From NCBI RefSeq assembly GCF_007994985.1, contig NZ_VOQF01000005.1, forward strand, positions 124,001-188,000: 64,000 nucleotides of DNA, in the 5' to 3' direction. This document shows, one piece after another, positions 27,578 to 37,078 of the stretch (its first letter is position 1; each line of letters starts with the position of its first letter). The position numbers were made by a program, and so were the translations under genes. A model generated the notes under the pieces. The model made no database searches. It had not been told where the DNA came from and worked only from the letters and a program-made list of their open reading frames with translations. The DNA is from Metabacillus litoralis. Its GTDB lineage: Bacteria > Bacillota > Bacilli > Bacillales > Bacillaceae.

Positions 27578-30366
27578 ATGGATATGAATGTATTAAAATC
27601 TCGTATATTTAGGCGGACTTTTTTCTTCCTATTTATTGCTATTATTTTTTTAATCTGCTTTGTTTATATAGCTTCAAGTATTATTCTTCCACAGATTTCA
27701 AAAGACCAGTATAGGGAATTGACTGATTTATCTGTCAACCGTTTAACTGAACATGCAGAGTTGTTAGTAGAGAATGCAAACGCAATATCAAAAAGCAGCA
27801 AAGAAAAGAAGGAATTGTTTCAAAACGAACGAAATCAGCTCCAAAAGGAATTAGACATAATTGTTGATACTTCACCTTATTTTGATGGAGGAACAATAAC
27901 AGATGTTTATGGTGAGGAACTTGTTAGAAGAGATATAATCCTAAAGGACTATTTAGTTGAAAATGATAAAGAGTATGTCATGGACAAAATATTAGGACAA
28001 GAAATACATTTCAGTAATGTTCTTGCAAATAGGGTGAATCCGAAACAATCTATTATTTTATTGTCAATACCTTTATATGATGAGAATGAACAAATGCAGA
28101 GAGTTATACATTTGTCTATTCATCTTCATAAACAAGGGTTATTTCAATCTGTCTTTAAAGATTTAACCATTGGTAAAGATAGTTATGCTTATATAGTTGA
28201 TTCAAATGGGAACTTAATTGCTCATCCTAAAAAAGATATGATCGGAATAAATGTTTCCGATAATCCAGCGGTAAGAGCATTATTAGGAGAAAAATCTGGG
28301 TATATGGAATTAACCAATCAATTTAATATAGAGATGTATTCCTCCTATAAGTATGTTCCAGGCTTAGAGTGGGGAATAGTTACACAAGTCCCAGCAGAAA
28401 CAACCTTTTTAGGTGTACAGAAGTTTCATAAAAGTTTATGGGCTATTACAATAATTTTAGTTATTCTCTTAACGTTTTTATCAGTAATTCATACTATAAA
28501 GACTATGAACCCTATAAGAAAGTTGCATAATGCAGTTGATCAAGTCGCTAAAGGTAATTTTCAAACATTTATTAAAGATGTAGATTCGAAGGATGAAATT
28601 GGGAAAGTATTAAATCGATTCAATGAAATGATACAATCCTTGCATTCAACAAGAACACAATTAAAATCTAAAGAAATGTTCTTACGACAGATTATAGATA
28701 AGAGTCCTAATGCTATTTATGTGATGGATAGAGAGGGGCAGTATTTATTGGCAAATGAATCCTTTGCAAAGCTATTAGGTACAACACCTTCTGAAATAAT
28801 TGGGAAGAAGGAATCTGATTTTAATCCTGATCAAGAAGATGTTGAGCGATCATTTCAGATGAATCGTGAGGTAATTGAAACAAAAAGCGAGAAATTTCTC
28901 CCGGAGATTGCTCTTGTAGATACAAAAGGCTCACAACATTGGATGCAAGTAATGAAGATCCCAATAGTTGAAGAAGATGGAACAGCTCAATCTCTCTTAT
29001 GTTTTGCGACAAATATTACCGACAGAATCTTAAATGAAGAAAAAATAAAATTCCATGCTTCTCATGATAGTCTGACTCAGTTACCAAATCGATATATGTT
29101 TAAAAAAGCTTTGACGAAAGAAATTGAAATGGCTAGAGACGATCAAACGATAGTTGCAGTATTGTTTATGGATTTGGATCGATTTAAATATGTGAATGAT
29201 AATTTTGGTCATATAATGGGAGATAAATTATTACAGGCAGTTACAGTTAGATTAAAAGAAAATCTAGAAAAGTGTGATACAATCTCAAGGTTTGGAGGAG
29301 ATGAATTTACAATCATCTTACCAAACATTACTGATAAACAACATGTAAGTAGTGTTGCAACAAATTTAATTCAAGAGTTAGCACAACCTTATAATATAGA
29401 TGGGCATTCCTTTGTAACAACAACCAGTATAGGGATAAGCTTATTTCCACATGATGGTGAAAATGTAGATCATTTAATAAAAAATGCTGATACAGCTATG
29501 TATCAGGCGAAAAATCAAGGCAAAAACACCTACCGTCACTTTCATAATGAAATGAATTCAGTCCTATCTAATAAATTCAGGCTTGAAACATACATGCGCG
29601 ATGCACTAAAACGAGGGGAGTTTGACCTTTACTATCAACCGAAAATGGATACAATAACTGGGAAATTATCTGGTGTTGAAGCATTACTCCGTTGGAATCA
29701 ACTAGAGCTTGGAATGGTATCGCCAACAGAATTTATTCCAATTGCAGAAGAAAGCGGTATGATTGTACCGATAGGTGAATGGGTTTTAGAGCAAGCATGT
29801 TTACAAAATAAAAAATGGCAAGATGAAGGCCTGCCACCTATCAAAGTTTCAGTCAATTTATCTGTATTACAGATAAAACATAGTGATATTCTTAAAAGTG
29901 TTCAACAAGTACTAGAGAAAACAGGTTTAAATCCTATATGGCTTGAGCTAGAGATAACTGAAACTGCCGTTATGGAAAATAAAAGATCAATTATACGTAC
30001 AATAAAACAACTAAAAAAAATAGGTGTTTCTATTGCTATCGATGATTTTGGAACTGGTTATTCTTCCTTAAATTATTTAAAAAGATTTCCAGTGGATACA
30101 TTAAAGATTGATCGTACATTCATCCAGGGGATTTTAACAGAACAAAATGATACGGTCATAACGACAGCTGTTATATCTATGGCTAAAAACTAGGTTTAAA
30201 TGTTGTGGCTGAAGGCGTTGAAACAGAAGAACAATTACATTATCTTTGTGATTTACATTGTAATGAGGTTCAGGGCTTTCTCTTAAGTCCTCCAGTGCCA
30301 AAAGAGAAAATGGATTTATTATTGAATGAAGAACTTCTGTACTATATGACGAAAACGGTGAGCTAA
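27578..30366 (+). pseudogene. Cache-HAMP-PAS-GGDEF-EAL cyclic-di-GMP protein, frameshifted in the EAL domain
   Basis: ATG 27578 follows GGAGG (27567-27571) by 6 bases. Order: TM1 (15-38), extracellular Cache-type sensor (to about 280), TM2 (about 290-310), HAMP, PAS (about 370-485), GGDEF with intact RFGGDEF near 570, EAL with GVEALLRW near 700 and DDFGTGYSSL near 825. The frame stops at TAG 30191-30193 after AVISMAKN. The next frame carries the missing tail, LGLNVVAEGVETEEQLHYL to a stop at 30364-30366, including catalytic Glu and the Gln of VQGF. One base seems lost after AAAAAC. If real, the cyclase half stays intact and the phosphodiesterase half is truncated by about 57 residues. Confidence 0.85.
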
Positions 30367-30368
30367 AT

Positions 30369-30400
30369 AAAAGCTTGTATCTTTATAGATACAAGCTTTT
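30369..30400 (+). terminator. rho-independent terminator of the GGDEF/EAL gene
   Basis: AAAAGCTTGTATC (30369-30381) pairs perfectly with GATACAAGCTTTT (30388-30400), loop TTTATA. It lies right after the restored stop codon, supporting 30366 as the ancestral gene end. Confidence 0.88.
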
Positions 30401-30585
30401 ATCATGTTTATAACGAAGAGTTACATAAAATGGAAAAAATAAAAAGGATAAAGCTACTGTCGCTACAAGAATTAGCCTTGCCTCAGATAAACAAGTAATT
30501 GGAATAAGTTACATATAGTTCATGAAGAGAGTGTTTAGTAACATTAAAGATATAGTTTATATGTAAATAGTAAAGGGGAAAAAAT

Positions 30586-33225
30586 ATGTTCCAAATAGGT
30601 GTATCAGATTGTTCTGATCTATATTATTTTTTACTATCTCTGATAATGGCTTTAATTGGTTCATGGATTGCTCAGGATTATATAAGTAAACTAATTTTGT
30701 CAAAAGTAAAGTTAAATCTTTTTAATTTGTATTTTTTAGCATCTGGTGCTGGAATTATTATATGGAGTATAACTATTATTGGGTTACTAGGGTATCAGTG
30801 TCCCATTATACCTCAGTTTGACATAGTATTAATTGCTACTTCTTTCATTTTTTGGTCAGTTGGAATACTTTTTGTTTTTTACATTAACACATTAGATAAT
30901 AAATCAAAGACTATATATGTCATTAGTGGACTAATTTTTGCTATAGCCATTACATCTGTTCATTTTATTGGGATTTACTCTATACAACACTTAGGAGAGT
31001 TAGAGTTTAATTGGATTTTAGTGATAGTATCTTTTGGGTTTGCTCTAATAACAGCCTTTAGTTCTCTGTTGTATTTTAATAATCAACGATCTCATAAAAA
31101 AGGTGAAAAAAGAGGGTTTTATCATAAGTTAGTAAGATCCTTCTTGATAGGATTACCTTTAGTTGCAGTGCAGTATGTTTTATTAGCTGCAACCTCTTTT
31201 AACTCTGAAGAAGAATATATTCATTCCATCAATATGGATTACAGTAGAATGGCTTATTATATAGGCTTGGCAACATTATTAATCTTTATAAGTATTATTA
31301 TTGTAATCTATGTTGATAGAGAAAGAATCATACTAAAAAAGAAACTGGTAGATGAAAAATATCAATCTTTATTCCATTCAAGTCCTTTAATTGTTTTAGA
31401 ACTAGATAATCAGGGGAAAATAATAGATGTAAATCAAACATTTTTAATGATGACAAGATACACACGAGAAGATGTCATCAAACAAGATATTTATGGTTTG
31501 TTTTTACCGAAAAACAAAGTACAGCTACAATCAGCAATCCAAGAGGCTTTATCGGAGAACCCTACATTTAAAGAGTTGAGCATAGTTAAAAAAAGTGGAG
31601 ATCCAATAGATTTGACTGTAACACTTTTACCAATAATTCAAAATTTAGGAATGCCTGGTTTCTACTTAATAGGAAAAGATGTTAGTGAAAAAAATGAGGT
31701 AGTTCGCAAACTGAGAAGAGCTGAAGATAACTTAAAAGATATTATAAAAAATCAATTAAGTGTTATTAATAAGTTCAAAAAAGATGGCAGTTGTTATGTT
31801 CATACAGTAATTGACGGTCAATTACTGTATAAACTAGGTTTACCACCGAGTACTTTAATTAGTATTAAATTAAATGAATTGCCATTATCTGATGAAATGT
31901 ATCAATTTCACCTAAAACAATATGATAAAGCGTGGAGTGGTGAAGAAGTTACCTATGAGAGTTATTATAAAAACTTTAATCTACTTAGCTTTTTAAAACC
32001 AGTTATTAAAGATGGGAAAACAGTAGAAGTTATCAGTACCATCGTAGATATAACACAACAAAAAATGGTAGAGAAGGAAATGTTAATTGCTAAGGAAGAA
32101 GCTGATCAAGCAAGTAGAGCAAAATCGGATTTCCTTTCGAAAATGAACCATGAGCTAAGGACACCTTTAAATGGTGTGTTAGGTTTTACACAGGTGCTAG
32201 AAATGGATAAAGATCTAACTGAGGAACAAAGATCTCATGTTAAAGAAATTTTATTTGCAGGACGCCACTTGTCGAACCTTATTAATTCAGTATTAGATCT
32301 GTCAAGGAACGATTCTGGTTTGATGCACTTTAAAATGGAGGAAGTATTGATACAACCAATTTTGCAACAAAGTATAAGGATGGTTGAATCTCAAGCAACG
32401 GAGTTAAAGGTTAATCTTATTTTGAATGATTTAACAACTAAATCATCAATAGTTTGGGCAGATAGTACAAAGTTAAGGCAATTGTTTATTAACCTATTAG
32501 ATAATTCAATAAAATATAACAGTAATAACGGAAGTGTTTTTATTAATACGATCGAGGATGAAAAATATGTTTATATTACTATAAAAGATACTGGAATAGG
32601 TATAGGTAAGGGGGAGTTGAAAAAGGTATTTGAGCCATTTTATAGAAGTGTAAATATGAGAAATAATATACCAGGAGCTGGAATAGGACTTTCTATAGTA
32701 AACCAAATCATACAAGAATTTAATGGCTCTATAAGTTTAACTAGTGAATTAGGTAAAGGTACAAAACTAGACATTAAAATCCCTTTGCTACTATCTGAAG
32801 AAGAAAATAAGGAACATAGTGAAATGAAAGCAATAAATTATCACTTAAATATACCTTTCTCAAAAATTTTATATATTGAGGATAATAATATGAACCGTTC
32901 ACTTATTGAGAATTTATTCAGAAATGAACATGAGAAAATAATGATCTTATATGCTAAAACAGGAAGAGAAGGTTTGGAATTATTAAATAAAGAGGATATA
33001 GATTTAATTCTTCTTGATGTTAGTCTTTCTGACATGAACGGATTAGAGATTATTGACATATTAAGAGGAAAAGAGAAAAATCAAGTACCTATTATAGTTG
33101 TTAGTGCCAATGCATCTTCAGATGATATAGAGAAAGCATTGTCAGTAGGATGTTCCGAATATATAACAAAACCAATAGATGTAGGATTACTTTTCAAGCT
33201 TTTAAATCAATACCTAAGAAGGTGA
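30586..33225 (+). CDS. Membrane hybrid sensor histidine kinase with C-terminal receiver
   Basis: 879 residues. About seven N-terminal helices (residues 8-250) in the spacing of an MHYT-type sensor, though the MHYT residues are not conserved (one remnant reads TSVHFIGIY). PAS domain about 265-375, second PAS-like region about 395-500, HisKA with FLSKMNHELRTPLNGVLG (His near 524), HATPase with DNSIKYN, DTGIGIG and GAGIGLSI, then a receiver (about 758-879) with LILLDVSLSD phosphoacceptor and ITKP. The LytTR regulator follows after 10 bases, so they are probably a phosphorelay pair. Signal unknown. Confidence 0.88.
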   Translation: MFQIGVSDCSDLYYFLLSLIMALIGSWIAQDYISKLILSKVKLNLFNLYFLASGAGIIIWSITIIGLLGYQCPIIPQFDIVLIATSFIFWSVGILFVFYINTLDNKSKTIYVISGLIFAIAITSVHFIGIYSIQHLGELEFNWILVIVSFGFALITAFSSLLYFNNQRSHKKGEKRGFYHKLVRSFLIGLPLVAVQYVLLAATSFNSEEEYIHSINMDYSRMAYYIGLATLLIFISIIIVIYVDRERIILKKKLVDEKYQSLFHSSPLIVLELDNQGKIIDVNQTFLMMTRYTREDVIKQDIYGLFLPKNKVQLQSAIQEALSENPTFKELSIVKKSGDPIDLTVTLLPIIQNLGMPGFYLIGKDVSEKNEVVRKLRRAEDNLKDIIKNQLSVINKFKKDGSCYVHTVIDGQLLYKLGLPPSTLISIKLNELPLSDEMYQFHLKQYDKAWSGEEVTYESYYKNFNLLSFLKPVIKDGKTVEVISTIVDITQQKMVEKEMLIAKEEADQASRAKSDFLSKMNHELRTPLNGVLGFTQVLEMDKDLTEEQRSHVKEILFAGRHLSNLINSVLDLSRNDSGLMHFKMEEVLIQPILQQSIRMVESQATELKVNLILNDLTTKSSIVWADSTKLRQLFINLLDNSIKYNSNNGSVFINTIEDEKYVYITIKDTGIGIGKGELKKVFEPFYRSVNMRNNIPGAGIGLSIVNQIIQEFNGSISLTSELGKGTKLDIKIPLLLSEEENKEHSEMKAINYHLNIPFSKILYIEDNNMNRSLIENLFRNEHEKIMILYAKTGREGLELLNKEDIDLILLDVSLSDMNGLEIIDILRGKEKNQVPIIVVSANASSDDIEKALSVGCSEYITKPIDVGLLFKLLNQYLRR

Positions 33226-33235
33226 AAATCTTAAA

Positions 33236-33952
33236 ATGAGAATAGTTATTGCAGAAGATGATCTCACATCTAGAAAAGTGTTGACTCACTTTATAAGTAA
33301 GCTACCATCTTATAAAGTTGTGGGAGAGGCTAAAAATGGAGAGGAACTGATCAGTAAAATAATAACCGAGAAGCCAGATATTGCAATAGTAGACATAGAA
33401 ATGCCTGTATTAAATGGGATGGAAGCAATTAAGTATTGCAAATCCTTATTTCCAGAATTACAAGTTATCTTTACAACCGGTCATGATTGGTACGCTGTAG
33501 AGGCTTTCGGAATAAGTGCTGTAGATTATATAATAAAGCCTATTGAATATGATAGATTTGTTCAAGCGATTGATAAGGTTTCCAGGGTTCGAGTAGAGAA
33601 GTCAAAAGAAGAAGTCTTTTCTAAAAATAATGAAAAAAAGTTAGTTCTACAACATTATAGTAGCGTGACCATCATTCCACATGATGAGATTATTTTTATT
33701 GAGAAATTAGAAAGAAAAACGTTCATTCACACAAGGAATAAAGTCTATCAAAACTCTGAATCATTAACAGATTTATTAGAAAAGTTACCATATGGATTTG
33801 TGCAGTCGCATAGATCATATATTGTGAATATTAATCAATTGACAAATATAGAATCCCTTGGTCAAACATATTATGCATATTTTAAGGATTATCTAGAACC
33901 AGCAAAAGTATCTAAGCATCAAATAAAAGAGATTCAAAAAATGCTTAACTAA
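33236..33952 (+). CDS. LytTR-family response regulator
   Basis: 238 residues. Receiver at 1-120 with the acidic pair (IAEDD), phosphoacceptor in AIVDIEMPVLNG near residue 54, and IIKPIEYDRF. LytTR DNA-binding domain about 135-238 (VTIIPHDEIIFIEKLERKTFIHT; FVQSHRSYIVNINQL). LytTR proteins bind short direct repeats near promoters. It follows the hybrid kinase after 10 bases and ends at a terminator, so the two form an operon. No cognate repeat pair was recognised upstream of the cluster. Confidence 0.9.
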   Translation: MRIVIAEDDLTSRKVLTHFISKLPSYKVVGEAKNGEELISKIITEKPDIAIVDIEMPVLNGMEAIKYCKSLFPELQVIFTTGHDWYAVEAFGISAVDYIIKPIEYDRFVQAIDKVSRVRVEKSKEEVFSKNNEKKLVLQHYSSVTIIPHDEIIFIEKLERKTFIHTRNKVYQNSESLTDLLEKLPYGFVQSHRSYIVNINQLTNIESLGQTYYAYFKDYLEPAKVSKHQIKEIQKMLN

Positions 33953-33983
33953 AAAAAGCAGCCATTAAATAGCTGCTTTTTTT
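33951..33983 (+). terminator. rho-independent terminator of the LytTR regulator
   Basis: AAAAAAAGCAGC (33951-33962) pairs with GCTGCTTTTTTT (33972-33983). Confidence 0.9.
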
Positions 33984-34156
33984 CTATGTCTAAATTTGTA
34001 ACTTTTTGTCTTATTGGATTACTATTGTGGTTAAAAGGATAAAGAGTATGTCTATATAAACACTTACATGTCCTTAATGTAATTGGACATTTGTGTCAGT
34101 TATTCATATGATTTACATAGAATTATGATTTAGGACTTTGGTAGTGTGAGGGGGGA

Positions 34157-34870
34157 ATGAAAATTAGCAACAATACGTTTGAACCCTTAGGACTTTCAGG
34201 AATACATCATGTATTTCAGCCTCTTTGGACATTAGAAAATTGGAGTTTATCAGGATATGAGTGCTTTTTAAGAAGTAACAGTACCTTAAATCCAGAGGAG
34301 ATATTTTCCGAAGCAAGAAAGAACGGCTGTCTTTTTCAGCTAGATATCTATAGTTTAAAGAAAGCTATAGAGGAATATGTAAAATTCAGTCAAGTACCTC
34401 TATTTATTAATATATTTCCTTCTACAATTTTACATGAAGAATTTCCATTAATTATAAATGACTTACTTAATACGCATCCAAAAGCAGTTGGTAGATTCAT
34501 TTTAGAATTAAATGAATCTATTGAAGAAGAACAAATTTGGTTGATTCCAGCACTTAAGGAAAAGATAAGTTGGTTACAAGATCAAGGGATAAGCATTGCT
34601 ATTGATGATGTAGGAAAAGGTGCGGCATCGTTGCAGAAAATGGTTGAATTTCAACCTAGTTTTGTGAAGTTGGATCGATATTTTTCCCAGGGTCTTAGTG
34701 AATCTAGAAGAAAACAGAAAATTGTTTCACTACTTTCAGCATACTGCTCAGAAGAGAACATTGCCCTAGTGTTAGAGGGAATAGAAACACCTAGTGATCT
34801 TGCATGTGCTAAAGCTCTAAAAATTTCTTTAGGACAAGGATATATTATAGGAAAGCCCACGAGAATATAG
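34157..34870 (+). CDS. Stand-alone EAL-domain protein with degenerate signature
   Basis: 237 residues, EAL fold over the whole length, no membrane segment. The namesake EAL site reads ECF (LSGYECFLRS near residue 35), so the metal-binding Glu is kept but the motif is altered. Other sites: NIFP in place of NLS-type, ELNES, IDDVGKG replacing DDFGTG, KLDRYF, LEGIET and GQGYIIGKP. Several catalytic positions differ, so weak or absent phosphodiesterase activity and a c-di-GMP binding role are more likely than full activity. GAGGGGGG is unusually close (2 bases) to ATG 34157. Confidence 0.8.
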   Translation: MKISNNTFEPLGLSGIHHVFQPLWTLENWSLSGYECFLRSNSTLNPEEIFSEARKNGCLFQLDIYSLKKAIEEYVKFSQVPLFINIFPSTILHEEFPLIINDLLNTHPKAVGRFILELNESIEEEQIWLIPALKEKISWLQDQGISIAIDDVGKGAASLQKMVEFQPSFVKLDRYFSQGLSESRRKQKIVSLLSAYCSEENIALVLEGIETPSDLACAKALKISLGQGYIIGKPTRI

Positions 34871-34923
34871 GAGTGAATTTCGTGGAGTGAAAAATCAATA
34901 GTGATTGGAGGTAACTCTGAAAA

Positions 34924-35085
34924 TTGAGAACTTACAAGCATTGGACAACGAAAGAAGATTTTAAATTACTAACTCTTCGTAATAATGGTAAAAAATATAG
35001 AGAGATTGCCATATTATTAAATCGAACTATTGTTAGTGTTGAAAAAAGATATAGAAAAATTAAAAGAGAAAAGATATATGCTTGA
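34924..35085 (+). CDS. Small Myb/SANT-like helix-turn-helix protein
   Basis: 53 residues, starting at TTG 34924 with GGAGG (34907-34911) 12 bases upstream. The product has the Myb-like pattern WTTKEDFKLLTLRNNGKKYR then EIAILLNRTIVSVEKRYRKI, i.e. Trp, acidic turn, Leu-rich helix, a Gly turn, then a recognition helix with RT..SVEKRY, and a basic tail. The family binds DNA. It lies between the EAL gene and the chemoreceptor on the same strand. The start is uncertain because of the long spacing; the domain pattern itself is clear. Confidence 0.6.
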   Translation: MRTYKHWTTKEDFKLLTLRNNGKKYREIAILLNRTIVSVEKRYRKIKREKIYA

Positions 35086-35161
35086 AATTTGGGGAATTGT
35101 GAAAACAAGTTGAGGAAAGAGGAACGAACAATCCCATTATTAATAAATGGAGGAATCTATA

Positions 35162-36430
35162 GTGAAATTTAGCAGGACACTGCAATTTAAATTAATAAGT
35201 AGCTTGTCACTACTTCTGTTTATACTTATATCAATTAGAACGACATTGGTTGGTTTTGTACATAATTATTTTGAAAATTCACTTATGGTTAATATCATTT
35301 CAGCCATAGTCAGCATATTCATCGGAGCCATTATTATTTATTATATAATCAAGATCCTGATTGACAGACCTATAAAAAAACTATTAGCAATTACACATCA
35401 TTTTAACAACAATGATTATACGCAACGTGTTTCTGTAAAAACTAATGATCAATTTGAAGAGTTGGGTCAAGTATTCAACAATCTTGCAGATACTTTACAA
35501 AAACTAATTAAAGAAGTTCAGGAAACGAGCTACCAGGTAGCATCAACTTCACTTGAGCTTTCTGCTACATCAGAAGAAACGACCAGTGCTAGCGAAAATA
35601 TTTCAAATACAATGACTCAGCAGTTAAGGATCTCAGAGAACCAAGAAAAGCAGGTAGATGCAAGTAAAGAAGCAATTGAGAAATTATCAAATAATATTAG
35701 TGATATTTCCCAAAGCACCAAAAGAGTTGAGGAATTGACGAATTCAACTTCAGAAAAGGCGGCAATTGGTGGTAAAGAAATTCAAAACTCCTTACAACAA
35801 TTAAATACAATCAATACTTCAGTAGGAGATTTATCTAGTTCAATAACAAAATTGGGTGAACACTCTAACCAAATTGGAAATATTATTGAGGTTATTTCTG
35901 GAATATCTGATCAAACTAATTTACTTGCTTTAAACGCAGCAATCGAAGCTGCAAGAGCTGGTGAACATGGTAAAGGTTTTGCAGTAGTCGCTGATGAGGT
36001 TCGTAAATTAGCAGAGGAATCTTCTATATCTTCCAAAAAAATTGGTGAACTTATTCATGCGATCCAAAATGAAACAAAGATTGTATTAAAGTCAATGGAT
36101 ACATCAACTAATGAAGTTTCATCTGGTATTAAGAAAATATCAACCTTAAATGAAACTTTTAGGACTATACAAGATGCTGTTATCAATCTAGAAACAGAAA
36201 TTTTAAACGTGTCATCTAAGACATATATAATAGATAAAGATACAGAACATGTAACTAAAGCGGTATCAGATGTTCAAGAAATCTTTAGAGCTTCATTAGA
36301 AAGAATAGAAGAAATAACATCTGCAACAGAGGAACAACTGGCTGCATCAGAAGAGGTCTCTTCATCAGCAGAAAATCTATCCAATTTGGCTGACCATTTA
36401 AATAATCAACTTTTAAAATTTAAGGTATAA
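35162..36430 (+). CDS. Methyl-accepting chemotaxis protein without a sensor domain
   Basis: 422 residues from GTG 35162; GGAGG (35149-35153) is 8 bases upstream, whereas the in-frame ATG 35147 overlaps it. Two membrane helices (about 10-30 and 43-65) are joined by a loop of only about 15 residues, so there is no room for an extracellular ligand domain. HAMP about 65-120; signalling domain to the end with the hairpin tip [20 protein letters not shown] and [16 protein letters not shown]. It probably senses membrane or cytoplasmic signals. It closes the signalling cluster. Confidence 0.92.
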   Translation: MKFSRTLQFKLISSLSLLLFILISIRTTLVGFVHNYFENSLMVNIISAIVSIFIGAIIIYYIIKILIDRPIKKLLAITHHFNNNDYTQRVSVKTNDQFEELGQVFNNLADTLQKLIKEVQETSYQVASTSLELSATSEETTSASENISNTMTQQLRISENQEKQVDASKEAIEKLSNNISDISQSTKRVEELTNSTSEKAAIGGKEIQNSLQQLNTINTSVGDLSSSITKLGEHSNQIGNIIEVISGISDQTNLLALNAAIEAARAGEHGKGFAVVADEVRKLAEESSISSKKIGELIHAIQNETKIVLKSMDTSTNEVSSGIKKISTLNETFRTIQDAVINLETEILNVSSKTYIIDKDTEHVTKAVSDVQEIFRASLERIEEITSATEEQLAASEEVSSSAENLSNLADHLNNQLLKFKV

Positions 36431-36463
36431 GTATATATTGATATTCTCTGAGTCCATAGACAT

Positions 36464-36499
36464 AGAACCACCTTCAGCAAACGAGGTTGGTTCTTTTTA
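36464..36499 (+). terminator. rho-independent terminator of the chemoreceptor gene
   Basis: AGAACCACCT (36464-36473) pairs with AGGTTGGTTCT (36484-36494) with one bulge, then TTTTT. Confidence 0.8.
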
Positions 36500-36843
36500 A
36501 TTTGTATTACTCTTCTGGAAAGCTATCTAAATCAATTGTATTAACTATATACATACAAGGTGGAATAACGTTTGTAAATAACAAATTTAACTTCCCAAAC
36601 ATGAAATGAAAAAGGATAAAAGTGTATATAACGTTTAAGTAAATAACTGCTTAAAAAGAAAGTCCGATGCCTATTGTAAAAACGAAATAAACAATTAATG
36701 AGCTTGATTCAGGTCAAAGACTTAAGAATCTACAACTAATAAAGGAGCAAAAAGTGTCCTTCAGCTTGGGCGAAGTCTGGTGGCTGGGATGATAAAGGGT
36801 GAAGGAGTAAACAGTGTTTTTAAATGTTGGATTGATATATTGT

Positions 36844-36879
36844 ATTCGACAAAAACCGGGGCGTGACAGGCACCGCCCC
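36844..36879 (+). repeat. Short dispersed repeat (GTGACAGGCACC type), copy 1
   Basis: ATTCGACAAAAACCGGGGCG followed by TGACAGGCACCGCCCC; GGGGCG and CGCCCC can pair into a hairpin. Related copies at 42637 and 42734. Confidence 0.75.
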
Positions 36880-37009
36880 AAAAATGCCACAAAATCAAGG
36901 GGTTTCGACAATGTTCGATATTGACAAAGTGGAGGTGTTTCTACCTTAAATTTAGTTTTGTCAACATTGTGTCAGACAAAATCATGTTTAGATTAAATTG
37001 TTTCTTTTA

Positions 37010-37023
37010 TGTAATCGCTTTAT
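37010..37023 (+). promoter_or_regulatory. cre-like site upstream of mtlA
   Basis: TGTAATCGCTTTAT matches 12 of 14 positions of TGWAANCGNTNWCA, 56 bases before the mtlA start codon. Confidence 0.5.
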
Positions 37024-37078
37024 TATTAAGACAAGAAAGAAACACAATAACAGATAATCTTATAAAGAGGTGACCATA

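Larger units (their letters stand above)
36500..37078. other. 579-base gap before mtlA
   Basis: Holds a CGACAAAAACCGGGG repeat (36848-36879), an inverted repeat TTTTGTC...GACAAAA at 36956-36981 that may be an MtlR operator (imperfect match), and the cre-like site before mtlA. No gene recognised in 36500-36840. Confidence 0.5.
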
